Below the pieces are notes generated by a model. It searched no databases. It saw only the letters and a list, made by a program, of their open reading frames with translations, and had not been told where the DNA came from. Source: Pullulanibacillus sp. KACC 23026 (GTDB lineage Bacteria; Bacillota; Bacilli; Bacillales; Sporolactobacillaceae). Taken from it: DNA of 64,000 nt. Positions 52,766 to 62,356 of this stretch are shown here, piece by piece. The stretch's first letter is position 1; every line of letters starts with the position of its first letter. The DNA lies in NCBI RefSeq assembly GCF_029094525.1, contig NZ_CP119107.1, forward strand, positions 496,001-560,000, in the 5' to 3' direction. The position numbers and the translations under genes are program-made.

Positions 52766-52914
52766 ATCCCAAGTTGAATCCCCTTGCAAGAACCCCACCC
52801 CGCTGTCATAAAATTTTTAAGAAAGAGACTATAACTAATGGACCGTTAAATGATTGTTTGCGGATCAATTAGTGTGATATGATTTTATGGTTAATTTTGG
52901 GAGGGGAGCAAGAC

Positions 52915-54021
52915 ATGCAATTAAAAGGTAAACAGATAAGCCCTGAATATGACCCTTGGGAAGCTTATCTTGATATTGAAGACTATCATCACATGGAATT
53001 AACGAATGTTGAATTTACAACCACCACACTTTGTAATATGCGCTGTGAACATTGTGCAGTCGGGTATACCTTACAAATCAAAGACCCAGAAGCACTTCCA
53101 GTTGAGTTGATGATACAACGCTTGGAGGAGATCCCTCATTTGCGTTCTATAAGTATAACCGGAGGGGAACCGATGTTGTCACTTGCCTCCGTTAAGAACT
53201 ACGTGATTCCATTGCTTAAGTATGCCTCCACGCGAGGAGTCCGAACACAAATCAATTCTAATTTAACACTCAACCTGGAGCGCTATGAAGACATACTGCC
53301 TTACCTTGATGTTTTGCACATTAGCCACAATTACGGAGGGGTACAAGATTTCTCAGAGATCGGATTTGGGGCCTCAAAGAAAAATGTTTCTAACGCTGTT
53401 CGCGAGAAATTTTTCGAACGAATGGTAAGCAATGCAAAAATTTTAAGCGAGCGCGGTGTGTTTATTTCAGCTGAAACCATGTTGAACAGCCGTACCCTGC
53501 CTAATCTTGAAGCTATCCACAAGCAAATTGTCGAAATGGGTTGCAGGCGCCATGAAGTACATCCTATGTACCCAAGTGATTTTGCAAGTACCCTGAACCT
53601 CTTATCTTTAGATGAAATTCGAGACGGTATTCATCATTTATTAGATATAAGGGATAAAAACGTCTGGATGCTTTTTGGGACGTTACCGTTTTATCCATGC
53701 AGTGATAGCCCAGAAGATTTGAGGCTTATCTCACGTTTATATAATGAAGAAAATGTCACGGTCCGTAATGATCCAGACGGAAGGTCCCGACTCAACGTTA
53801 ATATTTTCAATGGAGAGATTACTGTAACCGACTTCGGTGATGTTCCAAGCTTCGGGAATGTCCAAACAACAAAGCTAACGGAAGCTTATGAAAAATGGAC
53901 ACAAACCGAACATGCCAAAAGCATCCATTGCCACTGCCCAGCCGTCAAATGTCTAGGCCCTAACCTACTAGTCAAGGACACCTACTACAAGAACGTCGAC
54001 TTTACCCAACGCAAAGCTTGA
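52915..54021 (+). CDS. yfkAB: Radical SAM protein of the YfkAB type
   Basis: The radical SAM cluster motif is CNMRCEHC (CxxxCxxC), followed by SITGGEPML. The C-terminal CHCPAVKC matches the CxCx4C motif that defines YfkAB-type proteins. The product has about 368 residues. The reaction is unknown. ATG 52915 is supported by GAGGGGAGC; an upstream ATG is unlikely. It is monocistronic, and its TGA stop is the start of a hairpin repeat. Confidence 0.9.
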   Translation: MQLKGKQISPEYDPWEAYLDIEDYHHMELTNVEFTTTTLCNMRCEHCAVGYTLQIKDPEALPVELMIQRLEEIPHLRSISITGGEPMLSLASVKNYVIPLLKYASTRGVRTQINSNLTLNLERYEDILPYLDVLHISHNYGGVQDFSEIGFGASKKNVSNAVREKFFERMVSNAKILSERGVFISAETMLNSRTLPNLEAIHKQIVEMGCRRHEVHPMYPSDFASTLNLLSLDEIRDGIHHLLDIRDKNVWMLFGTLPFYPCSDSPEDLRLISRLYNEENVTVRNDPDGRSRLNVNIFNGEITVTDFGDVPSFGNVQTTKLTEAYEKWTQTEHAKSIHCHCPAVKCLGPNLLVKDTYYKNVDFTQRKA

Positions 54022-54048
54022 AACAGGGGGACGGTTCTCCTGTTTCAT
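54019..54048 (+). repeat. GGGGACGG hairpin repeat fused to yfkAB stop
   Basis: TGAAACAGGGGGACGGTTCT ends CTGTTTCATT; the TGA is the yfkAB stop codon. Confidence 0.85.
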
Positions 54049-54180
54049 TCAGAGGATTAGCGAGAGACTTGGCGATCGCTGCGGCGGGTTGCCATTTGGG
54101 CAAGCTAATCAAGGTGAATTTGGCAGCACTCAGATTGTCTAGACTCCACGTTGTCACCTTTCTAATCAAACAGTAAACCT

Positions 54181-54228
54181 GAAGCAGCGGAACTTGACAT
54201 AAGTTTCGCTGCTTCTTCCTTTTTTTTT
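54181..54228 (+). terminator. Terminator downstream of yfkAB
   Basis: GAAGCAGCGGAAC pairs with GTTTCGCTGCTTC, followed by TTCCTTTTTTTTT. Confidence 0.85.
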
Positions 54229-54381
54229 CGCAGCCTCCCAACCGGTAAATGCGTCTGTCAGAAATCCCAATAAGCGGCTGCCCAGCACGGCAACTTCAAG
54301 CAGTAAAGGCCGTGAGTCGACAAACTAAAGGCGCTCATTTCCGTAGGATAGGACTTCCCGATTCCGACCGGCTGTGCTTCC

Positions 54382-57321
54382 TCAGGTCAGGGAATTCATT
54401 AATTTCTCTAAGGGCACAGGGGGACTGAAGTAATAGCCTTGGCCGATATCGCAATGATAGTACTTTAATAATTCTAATTGCTGCAAGGTTTCAATGCCTT
54501 CAGCAATGACTTCAAAACCTAGGCTATGCCCCATGCTTATAATGGTTTTGACAAGAGAAAGGGATTTTGGGCTTTCACACATCTTTTGAACAAAAGAACG
54601 ATCGATTTTTAAAATGTCGATATCCATCTCGCTTAAAATACTAAGATTGGAGTAGCCCGTCCCGAAATCGTCCATCGAGACTTTGAGGCCCATTTTTTTC
54701 AGCTCTTTCACAATTTTAATGCTAGAAAACACGTCTTGCATAACGGTCTCGGTAATTTCGAATTCCAATAGAGAGGGGTTGCAGTGATTTCTTTCGATGA
54801 TCTCTTTTGAAATAGTGACGAAGTTCGCATCCGTAAATTGCTTGACCGAAATGTTGAGCGCAATAGGTGTTTTTTTTAATTTGGAAGCATTTAGTTCGTT
54901 AGCGATTTTACAGGTTTGGTCTAAAACCCATTCACCCAATTTGACAATTAAACCAGAGTCTTCGGCCACAGGAATAAATTCAGTTGGAGGGATCATCCCC
55001 ATTTCAGGATGAATCCAACGAATTAAGGATTCATAACCGATGATCTCATTAGTAAGCAGATGGACTTTTGGCTGGAAATAAAGAACAAATTGATTCTCTT
55101 TCAGGGCTTTTCTTAATTCGGTTTCAATGACAACAGTTCTGTTGGCCCTTTCTCCAATTGAGGCATGAAAAAATTTAAAATTATTTCGGCCGCTTTCCTT
55201 GGCATAGTACATGGCCAAATCGGCTGATTTCAATAATTCCTCCGCATTGTTACCATCATGAGGAAATTGGCTGATTCCTATACTTGGAGTCGTGAAGACC
55301 TCGATCCCCTTGATTAGCAGATTATCTGAGAACCTGCAAATGATATGTTGTGAAAGTTTTTCGGCGTCTGTTGGGTCCTCATGCCTTAATACAATAACGA
55401 ATTCATCTCCACCATATCGAAAAATGTGTTCCTTGTTCTGAACACATTCGATTAAATAGTCGGTGGCTTTTTGTAACATGAGGTCACCATATTTATGACC
55501 TAACGTATCATTTATATTTTTAAATCGGTCAAAATCAATGAAAAAGATGGAGAGCGTCTCTTTGCTCGGATCTAACCTCCCTATTTGTTCATCGATATAT
55601 TTATTTAAGGAGTTTCGATTTCGAAGCCCCGTTAACGAATCATAAAAAGCCAAGTATTTGACTTCTTGCTGTGAGAGAATTTTCTGGGTAATGTCAAACT
55701 GAATTTCTATATAGTTATAGGGCTTGCTCTCACCGTCTAATATAGGAACAATGGTGGTTTCAAACCAATGTGAATGACCATCTTTAGAAATCCTCTCCAA
55801 TTCACCCTTCCAAACACGACCCGATGTTATCGTTTGGAGTAATTCTTTCATGGACGGATCACTTTTAAAATTTGGAATAAATAAGACTTGGGTCTTGCCA
55901 ATTAACTCATCACGGGAGTATTGGTACATCTCACAAAATTGATCATTAACATAGATGATTTCACCGATTGTGTTGGTCATGCAAACAATGGCGGATTCGT
56001 CCAAGGCAAATTTAATATCCTGCAGATCTTTTAAGGCTTTATTCAATTCCATTTGGCCTTTCTTCTCATTCGTTCGGTCAATGATGGTGCCGATGATCAC
56101 TTTCTTGTTGCTGATGGTGGTCACTACCGACCGAATTTCAATATCTCTCACATCTCCATTTTTGGTTACCATTAGAACATCTTCCGTGATGGTAGTTATG
56201 TTCGAGGCAAGCATCTGTGAGAGGTTGTATCGTGCAATCTCCTGACTTTCTTCAGCAAATAAATCAAGAAAATTCATAGTGGCTATTTCCTCGCGTGAAA
56301 ACCCGAGAATCCTTTCGACTTCTTTGTTAATATAGGTCACTTTTCCGTCATCAAACATATAAACGCCAACCAAAGATTCTTCCGATATACTCCGATACTT
56401 TTCTTCTGCTTCCTTCAACCTTTCTTTCATTTTTTTCTCTTGAGTAATATCTCTTGCCACAACCAATACAGCTTCTTCATTTTCAAAGGTCGTTCGTATT
56501 CCCGAAGACATCACATCAATTAATGTGCCATCTAACTGTTTGAGTTTAAATTCAGTAGGAGACAATTCATGTGATTCATCAAAGAAAAGCTGTCTGATTC
56601 TCTGAATGGAAACGTTACGCTGTTCTTCTGTAAGAAAGGTTAATAAATTTTCTCCTATTACATCCTTTAGCGAATCAGCGCCAAATAGCTCCAATCCTTT
56701 AGTATTTGAATAAAGAATAACGTGATCTTTGATAATGATATTCGCAATGGGAGAGGCATCAATTAATTTTTTGAAAGTTATGCCTGATTCCATTTGTTGT
56801 GTAACATCGATGGTGACACCGTTTATTTTGATGAGTTTTCCATCCTTATCTAAAACAGGTGTTGCGTTATTTTGTATCCATTTTATCTTACCGTTCTTAT
56901 GTACTATCCGATATTTGGAGGAATAAGGATGCCCTTTTAGGGTTTCAATTTGAAATTTCTGAGCAACAGGTTTGTCTTTCTTGTAGACAAGCGTTAACCA
57001 CAAATGGGGATCACCATGAAACTCTTTTCTGGTATAGCCGTAAATTTGTTCACAGCCGCTAGATATATGTGAAGTCTTCGTTTTGCTCTCCCAAATCCAA
57101 AGCAAAATATGGCCATCTTCAAAAATATCATCAAACTGCTTCGAGTAATATCTTGCCTTATCGAACTGAAGACCCAAGAAATACATAGGAATAAATAAGA
57201 TTATTGAAAGAAACACCTCAAAATGACTCATTTCATCTTGCTGAGCAAAATGGATCAACACCATTAAAACCGTATAAACAATAGCAAACAAAACCGCAAA
57301 AAATCTCCCTTGAAGGCCCAT
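54382..57321 (-). CDS. Membrane PAS(x4)-GGDEF-EAL cyclic-di-GMP enzyme
   Basis: Two N-terminal TM helices (about 7-27 and 34-53) lead to four PAS domains (about 62-175, 183-295, 305-420, 430-548). The GGDEF domain (about 555-720) has an intact GGDEF at 637-641 but no RxxD inhibitory site before it. The EAL domain (about 735-979) has YESLIRW (Glu764, ESL instead of EAL), NISVKQF, EITETV, DDFGTGYSNL and EGIE, consistent with active phosphodiesterase residues. It could make and break c-di-GMP in response to several PAS inputs. AAGGAGAGG precedes the start. Confidence 0.93.
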   Translation of the reverse strand: MGLQGRFFAVLFAIVYTVLMVLIHFAQQDEMSHFEVFLSIILFIPMYFLGLQFDKARYYSKQFDDIFEDGHILLWIWESKTKTSHISSGCEQIYGYTRKEFHGDPHLWLTLVYKKDKPVAQKFQIETLKGHPYSSKYRIVHKNGKIKWIQNNATPVLDKDGKLIKINGVTIDVTQQMESGITFKKLIDASPIANIIIKDHVILYSNTKGLELFGADSLKDVIGENLLTFLTEEQRNVSIQRIRQLFFDESHELSPTEFKLKQLDGTLIDVMSSGIRTTFENEEAVLVVARDITQEKKMKERLKEAEEKYRSISEESLVGVYMFDDGKVTYINKEVERILGFSREEIATMNFLDLFAEESQEIARYNLSQMLASNITTITEDVLMVTKNGDVRDIEIRSVVTTISNKKVIIGTIIDRTNEKKGQMELNKALKDLQDIKFALDESAIVCMTNTIGEIIYVNDQFCEMYQYSRDELIGKTQVLFIPNFKSDPSMKELLQTITSGRVWKGELERISKDGHSHWFETTIVPILDGESKPYNYIEIQFDITQKILSQQEVKYLAFYDSLTGLRNRNSLNKYIDEQIGRLDPSKETLSIFFIDFDRFKNINDTLGHKYGDLMLQKATDYLIECVQNKEHIFRYGGDEFVIVLRHEDPTDAEKLSQHIICRFSDNLLIKGIEVFTTPSIGISQFPHDGNNAEELLKSADLAMYYAKESGRNNFKFFHASIGERANRTVVIETELRKALKENQFVLYFQPKVHLLTNEIIGYESLIRWIHPEMGMIPPTEFIPVAEDSGLIVKLGEWVLDQTCKIANELNASKLKKTPIALNISVKQFTDANFVTISKEIIERNHCNPSLLEFEITETVMQDVFSSIKIVKELKKMGLKVSMDDFGTGYSNLSILSEMDIDILKIDRSFVQKMCESPKSLSLVKTIISMGHSLGFEVIAEGIETLQQLELLKYYHCDIGQGYYFSPPVPLEKLMNSLT

Positions 57322-57342
57322 TCAGCGTCCTCTCCTTTTTGA

Positions 57343-57424
57343 AACATGGGGACGGTTCTCGTGTTTCATGAAACGCGGGTGAAACGCGGGGGTGAAACGC
57401 GGGGACGGTTCTCCCGTTTCATTT
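57343..57424. repeat. GGGGACGG hairpin repeats upstream of the GGDEF-EAL gene
   Basis: Several partial copies (GAAACATGGGGACGG, TGAAACGCGGGGGTGAAACG) end CTCCCGTTTCATT. Confidence 0.8.
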
Positions 57425-57562
57425 CTTTGCCCATGAAACAGAAACCTTCGAGCCAGATTTCCTGTCACCAAGCAAATTCACCCGAAATATGTAAATGTGA
57501 GCAAAGATCAGTCTAACTCAACGCGAGACTAATAAGATTAGTCTTAGCAAAATTGGAATGAT

Positions 57563-57700
57563 TTATGAAACGCAGGTATGAAACGCAGGGACGGTTCTCG
57601 TGTTTCATATGAAACGTGGTTGGAGCGGAGGAGGCGTGTGAAAAGCGGGTATTGCGGTGGAACGCTGGAAACGCAGGGACGGTTCCCGCGTTTCCGTTTT
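57563..57700. repeat. GGGGACGG hairpin repeats, two copies
   Basis: One copy at 57564-57610 (TGAAACGCAGG...TCGTGTTTCA) and another at 57664-57697 (GGAAACGCAGGGACGG...CGCGTTTCC). Confidence 0.8.
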
Positions 57701-57917
57701 ATTGAGGCAGCCCAGAAGATTCGCTCAACCATTATTTTTAAGAGCCTATTGATTTTGATGAGCTCCAATGATACAACAATTAGCATAGACAACCACCTAG
57801 TTGGAATGGTTCTTTACTGAAAATGGGGTGAATAGACCTTTGTCTTTTTGATCCTATTTACTTGTCTATTCGGAAGAGAGCATAGGGACTCTAACCAACT
57901 GAAAGCAAAATGTGCTT

Positions 57918-58202
57918 ATGAAGAGTTTGCCCAATAAGGAAGACCAAATGAGGGACATTATTTTAAAATCCTTAAAAAAGGTTAAGAATGAGTTCGAAGT
58001 AAAGATGCTCTACACCTCTGAATCAGGAGTAGAGTCTGGAGGGGGGGCTGATGGATACATAACGATTTAATTTTGACTGCTTTATCGATCAGAAAGTGAT
58101 GGAAGTGAACATGAAGAGAACATACCATTAGCGTTGTCTTTGAAAAAAGCTTTTTATTACTCGAATGCCCTTGGAGACTTCGTAAAGAGAAGGAGGTCCT
58201 AA
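57918..58202 (+). pseudogene. Probable frameshifted small gene, family unknown
   Basis: ATG 57918 opens MKSLPNKEDQMRDIILKSLK, continuing to VESGGGADGYITI before a stop at 58068. In the two other frames the next bases read HNDLILTALSIRK and then SDGSEHEENIPLAL followed by SLKKAFYYSNALGDFVKRRRS before TAA at 58200-58202. Together these look like one protein of about 90 residues broken by two frameshifts. No good ribosome site precedes it. It could instead be chance open frames. Confidence 0.35.
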
Positions 58203-58318
58203 TAGGCGAAACGAATTGTGTGTCAGTCCCTGAAAGTTTTTAATAGGTTGAGAGAACGTCCTCAATGGGTCCGTTCCTCATTGAGAAAACCCGCTTCGCC
58301 AGTAAAAGACGAATAACC

Positions 58319-58459
58319 TTAGTTTTCGTTTTTATTTCCTTTTCCATCCTTTTCCTGATTCTTGACTTTCTTCTCTTCCTTTAATGCTTGGTTCATAAGC
58401 TCAGCATATTCTAAGTGCCGGGCATACTCTTCATTGTAATGGGGGTCTTTAGGCTCCAT
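58319..58459 (-). CDS. Small hydrophilic protein (46 aa)
   Basis: The strong ribosome site TAAGGAGG precedes an ATG that opens MEPKDPHYNEEYARHLEYAE and continues as a charged helix (LKEEKKVKNQEKDGKGNKNEN). There is no TM or signal. A longer frame extends upstream but has no supported start. No family is recognised; it may be a small spore or stress protein. Confidence 0.6.
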   Translation of the reverse strand: MEPKDPHYNEEYARHLEYAELMNQALKEEKKVKNQEKDGKGNKNEN

Positions 58460-58646
58460 ATAATGGACCTCCTTAAATAATGATATCTCTACTATGTAAA
58501 ATGTCTGAATGGGTTTCCTTTTATGCACACGTTCTAATAAAAAAACGAGCTTAGGGTGTGGATCGTTTTTGGCAGGGGGGATGGTGTGAAGTGCCCATCC
58601 AAGATTTGAATTCAATCTAATAAAAGAAATGGTAGGTGGTGATGGG

Positions 58647-59369
58647 ATGCAATTAATAGGGAAGATCAAAGAAATGAATCGATATCCTGTTAAATCGTTT
58701 AAAGGGGAGACGTTGGACTCCACTAGGATTGAAAAAAATGGGGTATACGGTGACCGCTGCTTTGCTTTTATCGACGAGACTAAGAGTGGCTGGCATCGAT
58801 ACATAACGGCTCGACAAATACCGGCTATGCTAAGCTATCAAGCCCGATTAAGTCATGAAGGATTTAATGATCCATTTCCAAAATTACAAATCACCACACC
58901 TGAGGGCCATTTTTTAACTTGGAACGACGATTTATTGAAGGAAATTCAAGCCTATACCAAAAAGAAGGTCTCAATGATCAACCTGAAACCAACAGGCTCC
59001 GACCTGCTAGCTGTCGATGAAGCCAGTCTCTTAATTGTAACGACAGCTTCATTAAATAAACTAGAGCACTTGTGGGGTAAACCGTTAGACAGCCGACGCT
59101 TTAGAGCGAATCTTGTCATCGCTGTCGAGAACGAAGAACTCAATGAAAATGAATGGATCGGCAAAAAGCTGAAAATAAATGATGTGACACTTAGCATAGA
59201 TTCATTTTGCGAAAGATGTGCCATGGTCACACTTGACCCCGAAACCATAGATCGTGACAAAAGCCTGCTCAAAACAATTAACGACGACATGAATTTAAAA
59301 TTCGGCCTCTACGCCTCCGTAACCCAGACTGGCCACATCCACAAAGATGCCCCTGTGTATTTAATATGA
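58647..59369 (+). CDS. MOSC domain protein
   Basis: The N-terminal beta-barrel (GKIKEMNRYPVKSFKGETL...GVYGDRCFAF) and C-terminal MOSC core match the YcbX/mARC-like group. The core includes DSRRFRANLVI and ERCAMVTLDPET, whose Cys is the likely Mo-ligand position. Such proteins can reduce N-hydroxylated compounds using molybdenum cofactor. ATG 58647 follows GGTGGTGATGGG. No partner ferredoxin domain is fused. Its TGA stop begins a hairpin repeat cluster. Confidence 0.88.
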   Translation: MQLIGKIKEMNRYPVKSFKGETLDSTRIEKNGVYGDRCFAFIDETKSGWHRYITARQIPAMLSYQARLSHEGFNDPFPKLQITTPEGHFLTWNDDLLKEIQAYTKKKVSMINLKPTGSDLLAVDEASLLIVTTASLNKLEHLWGKPLDSRRFRANLVIAVENEELNENEWIGKKLKINDVTLSIDSFCERCAMVTLDPETIDRDKSLLKTINDDMNLKFGLYASVTQTGHIHKDAPVYLI

Positions 59370-59577
59370 AACGCGGGGACGGGTGAAACGCGGGGACGGG
59401 GGAAACGCGGGGACGGATCTCCCGTTTCACTCAGCGGTGAAACGCGGGGACGGATCTCTCGTTTCATTCAGCGTCGAACCGCGGGGACGGATCTCTCGTT
59501 TCACTCAGCGTCGAACCGCGGGGACGGATCTCTCGTTTCATTCAGCGTCGAACCGCGGGGACGGATCTCTCATTTCA
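59367..59577 (+). repeat. Tandem GGGGACGG repeat cluster, ~37-bp period
   Basis: GACGGATCT recurs at 59412, 59450, 59486, 59523 and 59560 (period 36-38 bp), in units of the form CGAACCGCGGGGACGG...CTCGTTTCATTCAGCGT. The first TGA is the MOSC gene's stop codon. Confidence 0.88.
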
Positions 59578-59600
59578 AATAGGAGCGGAACCGATTTTAA

Positions 59601-60985
59601 CGTATCCACGTTACGCTCAACCGAAATAGGCGTAACGTCAATCCATTATTTCGTCACTCCAGCCCAGTTAAGCGGAGGATAGCGTGTTCTCGTTACGCTC
59701 AACCGAAATAGGCGTAACGTCAATCCGTTATGTCGTCACTCCAGCCCAGTTAAGCGGAGGATAGCGTGTTCTCGTTACGCTCAACCGAAATAGGCGTAAC
59801 GTCAATCCGTTATTTCGTCACTCCAGCCCAGTTTAGCGGAGGATAACGTATCCACGTTACGCTCAACCAAAATAGGTGTAACGTCAATCCGTTATTTCGA
59901 CATTCTGGCCCAGTTAAGCGGAGGATAACGTATGCTCGTTACGCTCAACCAAAATAGGTGTAACGTCAATCCGTTATTTCGACATTCTGGCCCAGTTAAG
60001 CGGAGGATAACGTATCCACGTTACGCTCAACCGAAATAGGCGTAACGTCATTCCGTTATGTCGTCACTCCAGCCCAGTTAAGCGGAGGATAGCGTGTTCT
60101 CGTTACGCTCAACCGAAATAGGCGTAACGTCAATCCGTTATGTCGTCACTCCAGCCCAGTTAAGCGGAGGATAACGTATCCACGTTTCGCTCAACCGAAA
60201 TAGGCGTAACGTCATTCGGTTATTTTGGCGTTCTGGCCCAGTTAAGCGGAGGATAGCGTATGCTCGTTACGCTCAACCAAAATAGGTGTAACGTCAATCC
60301 GTTATTTCGTCACTCCAGCCCAGTTTAGCGGAGGATAACGTATCCACGTTACGCTCAACCGAAATAGGCGTAACGTCATTCCGTTATGTCGTCACTCCAG
60401 CCCAGTTTAGCGGAGGATAGCGTATGCTCGTTACGCTCAACCAAAATAGGTGTAACGTCAATCCGTTATGTCGTCACTCCAGCCCAGTTTAGCGGAGGAT
60501 AGCGTATGCTCGTTACGCTCAACCAAAATAGGTGTAACGTCAATCCGTTATTTCGACATTCTGGCCCAGTTAAGCGGAGGATAACGTATGCTCGTTACGC
60601 TCAACCAAAATAGGTGTAACGTCAATCCGTTATGTCGTCACTCCAGCCCAGTTAAGCGGAGGATAGCGTGTTCTCGTTACGCTCAACCGAAATAGGCGTA
60701 ACGTCAATCCATTATTTCGTCACTCCAGCCCAGTTAAGCGGAGGATAGCGTGTTCTCGTTACGCTCAACCGAAATAGGCGTAACGTCAATCCGTTATTTC
60801 GTCACTCCAGCCCAGTTAAGCGGAGGATAGCGTGTTCTCGTTACGCTCAACCGAAATAGGTGTAACGTCATTCCGTTATTTCGACATTCTGGCCCAGTTA
60901 AGTGGAGGATAGTGTATGCTCGTTACGCTCAACCGAAATAGGCGTAACGTCCTTCCGTTATTTTGGCTTTCTAACCTATTATTTA
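59601..60985 (+). repeat. Array of 17 tandem 82-bp units
   Basis: TTACGCTCAACC (or a one-base variant) recurs exactly every 82 bp from 59611 to 60923, giving 17 units without any indel. Each unit has a hairpin CGTTACGC / GCGTAACG, or the wobble-compatible GTGTAACG, and a second half with CAGTTAAGCGGAGGATA. Variants are mosaic: GTGTTCTCG, GTATCCACG or GTATGCTCG heads, and CGTCACTCC or CGACATTCTGG middles. The period is not divisible by 3, so no frame persists. No gene is seen from 59370 to 61050. Confidence 0.95.
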
Positions 60986-61050
60986 GGTGGTCCAAAGAAT
61001 CGCTTAAACGTCCGTTCCCCGACAAGTTTTCATCAGAAAGGAGACTGCCC

Positions 61051-61560
61051 ATGATACAAATACTCAAGGCAAATCCCAGCCATGTATCCGGCATTGCCAA
61101 AGTTTGCAGTGAGGCTTATTGGGCCACTTACAAAGAGTTACGGAGCGAAGATTATATTAAAAAAATTATAAAAGAGTTCTATAATCATGAAAGGATCCAA
61201 AGGGAAGTAACGGAAACAAGCAGAGAATGGGGAGGCTATTTCGTTGCTGTTGAGGAGAACAAAGTAATCGGAGCAATTGGCGGCGGCATGATTTCTGATA
61301 CGGCGGGGGAAGTGTTTGTTTTATACCTGGACCCGAGCAGACGCAATGAAGGAATCGGCACCATGTTGCTAGAAGTGCTTACAAAACAACAAAAAGAAGA
61401 GTTTCACGCCACCGAACAATGGGTGTCCGTAGCAAAAGGGAATCAAAAAGGCATCCCCTTCTATGAAGCAAAAGGCTTTAGTTTCAAACACGAGCAGAAC
61501 GGATACGGCAACTCAGAAGGAGAAACCTACCGATCACTCAGATACTACCGCAAAATTTGA
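61051..61560 (+). CDS. GNAT family N-acetyltransferase
   Basis: The product of about 169 residues has GEVFVLYLDPSRRNEGIGTMLLEVL, where RNEGIG is the acetyl-CoA loop, and IPFYEAKGFSFKHEQNGYG at the C-terminus, so it is a GNAT. ATG 61051 is supported by AAAGGAGA; an upstream in-frame ATG lies in the repeat array. The TGA stop begins a hairpin repeat. The substrate is unknown. Confidence 0.85.
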   Translation: MIQILKANPSHVSGIAKVCSEAYWATYKELRSEDYIKKIIKEFYNHERIQREVTETSREWGGYFVAVEENKVIGAIGGGMISDTAGEVFVLYLDPSRRNEGIGTMLLEVLTKQQKEEFHATEQWVSVAKGNQKGIPFYEAKGFSFKHEQNGYGNSEGETYRSLRYYRKI

Positions 61561-61615
61561 AACGCGAGAACCGTCCCCACGTTTCACTGTCCCCGCGTTT
61601 CCCCACGTTTCACTA
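61558..61615 (+). repeat. GGGGACGG hairpin repeats fused to the acetyltransferase stop
   Basis: TGAAACGCGAGAACCGTCCC continues to ACGTTTCACTGTCCCCGCG; the TGA is the gene's stop codon. Confidence 0.85.
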
Positions 61616-61635
61616 TAAAGGAGCCATCGATATAA

Positions 61636-62154
<519 letters not shown>

Positions 62155-62356
62155 ATGTCCAGAAGAGGTGAACGGCCGTTTATATACCAACATTTTTTAA
62201 GGTGACCGACGTTGATGAAAGCGAGTAAAAACTTATGAATAAATGGCCAACTGTGCTGCACCGAAAGCCATGTCGTACAAAAGTTCCAGAGATTCAGCAC
62301 CAATTTCCACGCTATGAAATGTCGAACCAAATTATCCACACAAAGGGGGGGAGGCC

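Noticed and set aside
57544-57820. 80-aa proteins on both strands spanning hairpin repeats
   Set aside because: Most of their length is translated repeat sequence, and no start signal is present.
58460-58804. N-terminal extension of the 46-aa minus-strand protein
   Set aside because: The extension overlaps the MOSC gene and has no ribosome site, while the internal ATG has a strong one.
59367-60985. CRISPR array
   Set aside because: Units are contiguous repeats of 37 or 82 bp with no unique spacers, and no cas genes are nearby.
60916-61050. N-terminal extension of the GNAT acetyltransferase
   Set aside because: The 45 extra residues come from the 82-bp repeat unit and the gap after it; the ATG at 61051 has a good ribosome site and starts the normal GNAT fold.
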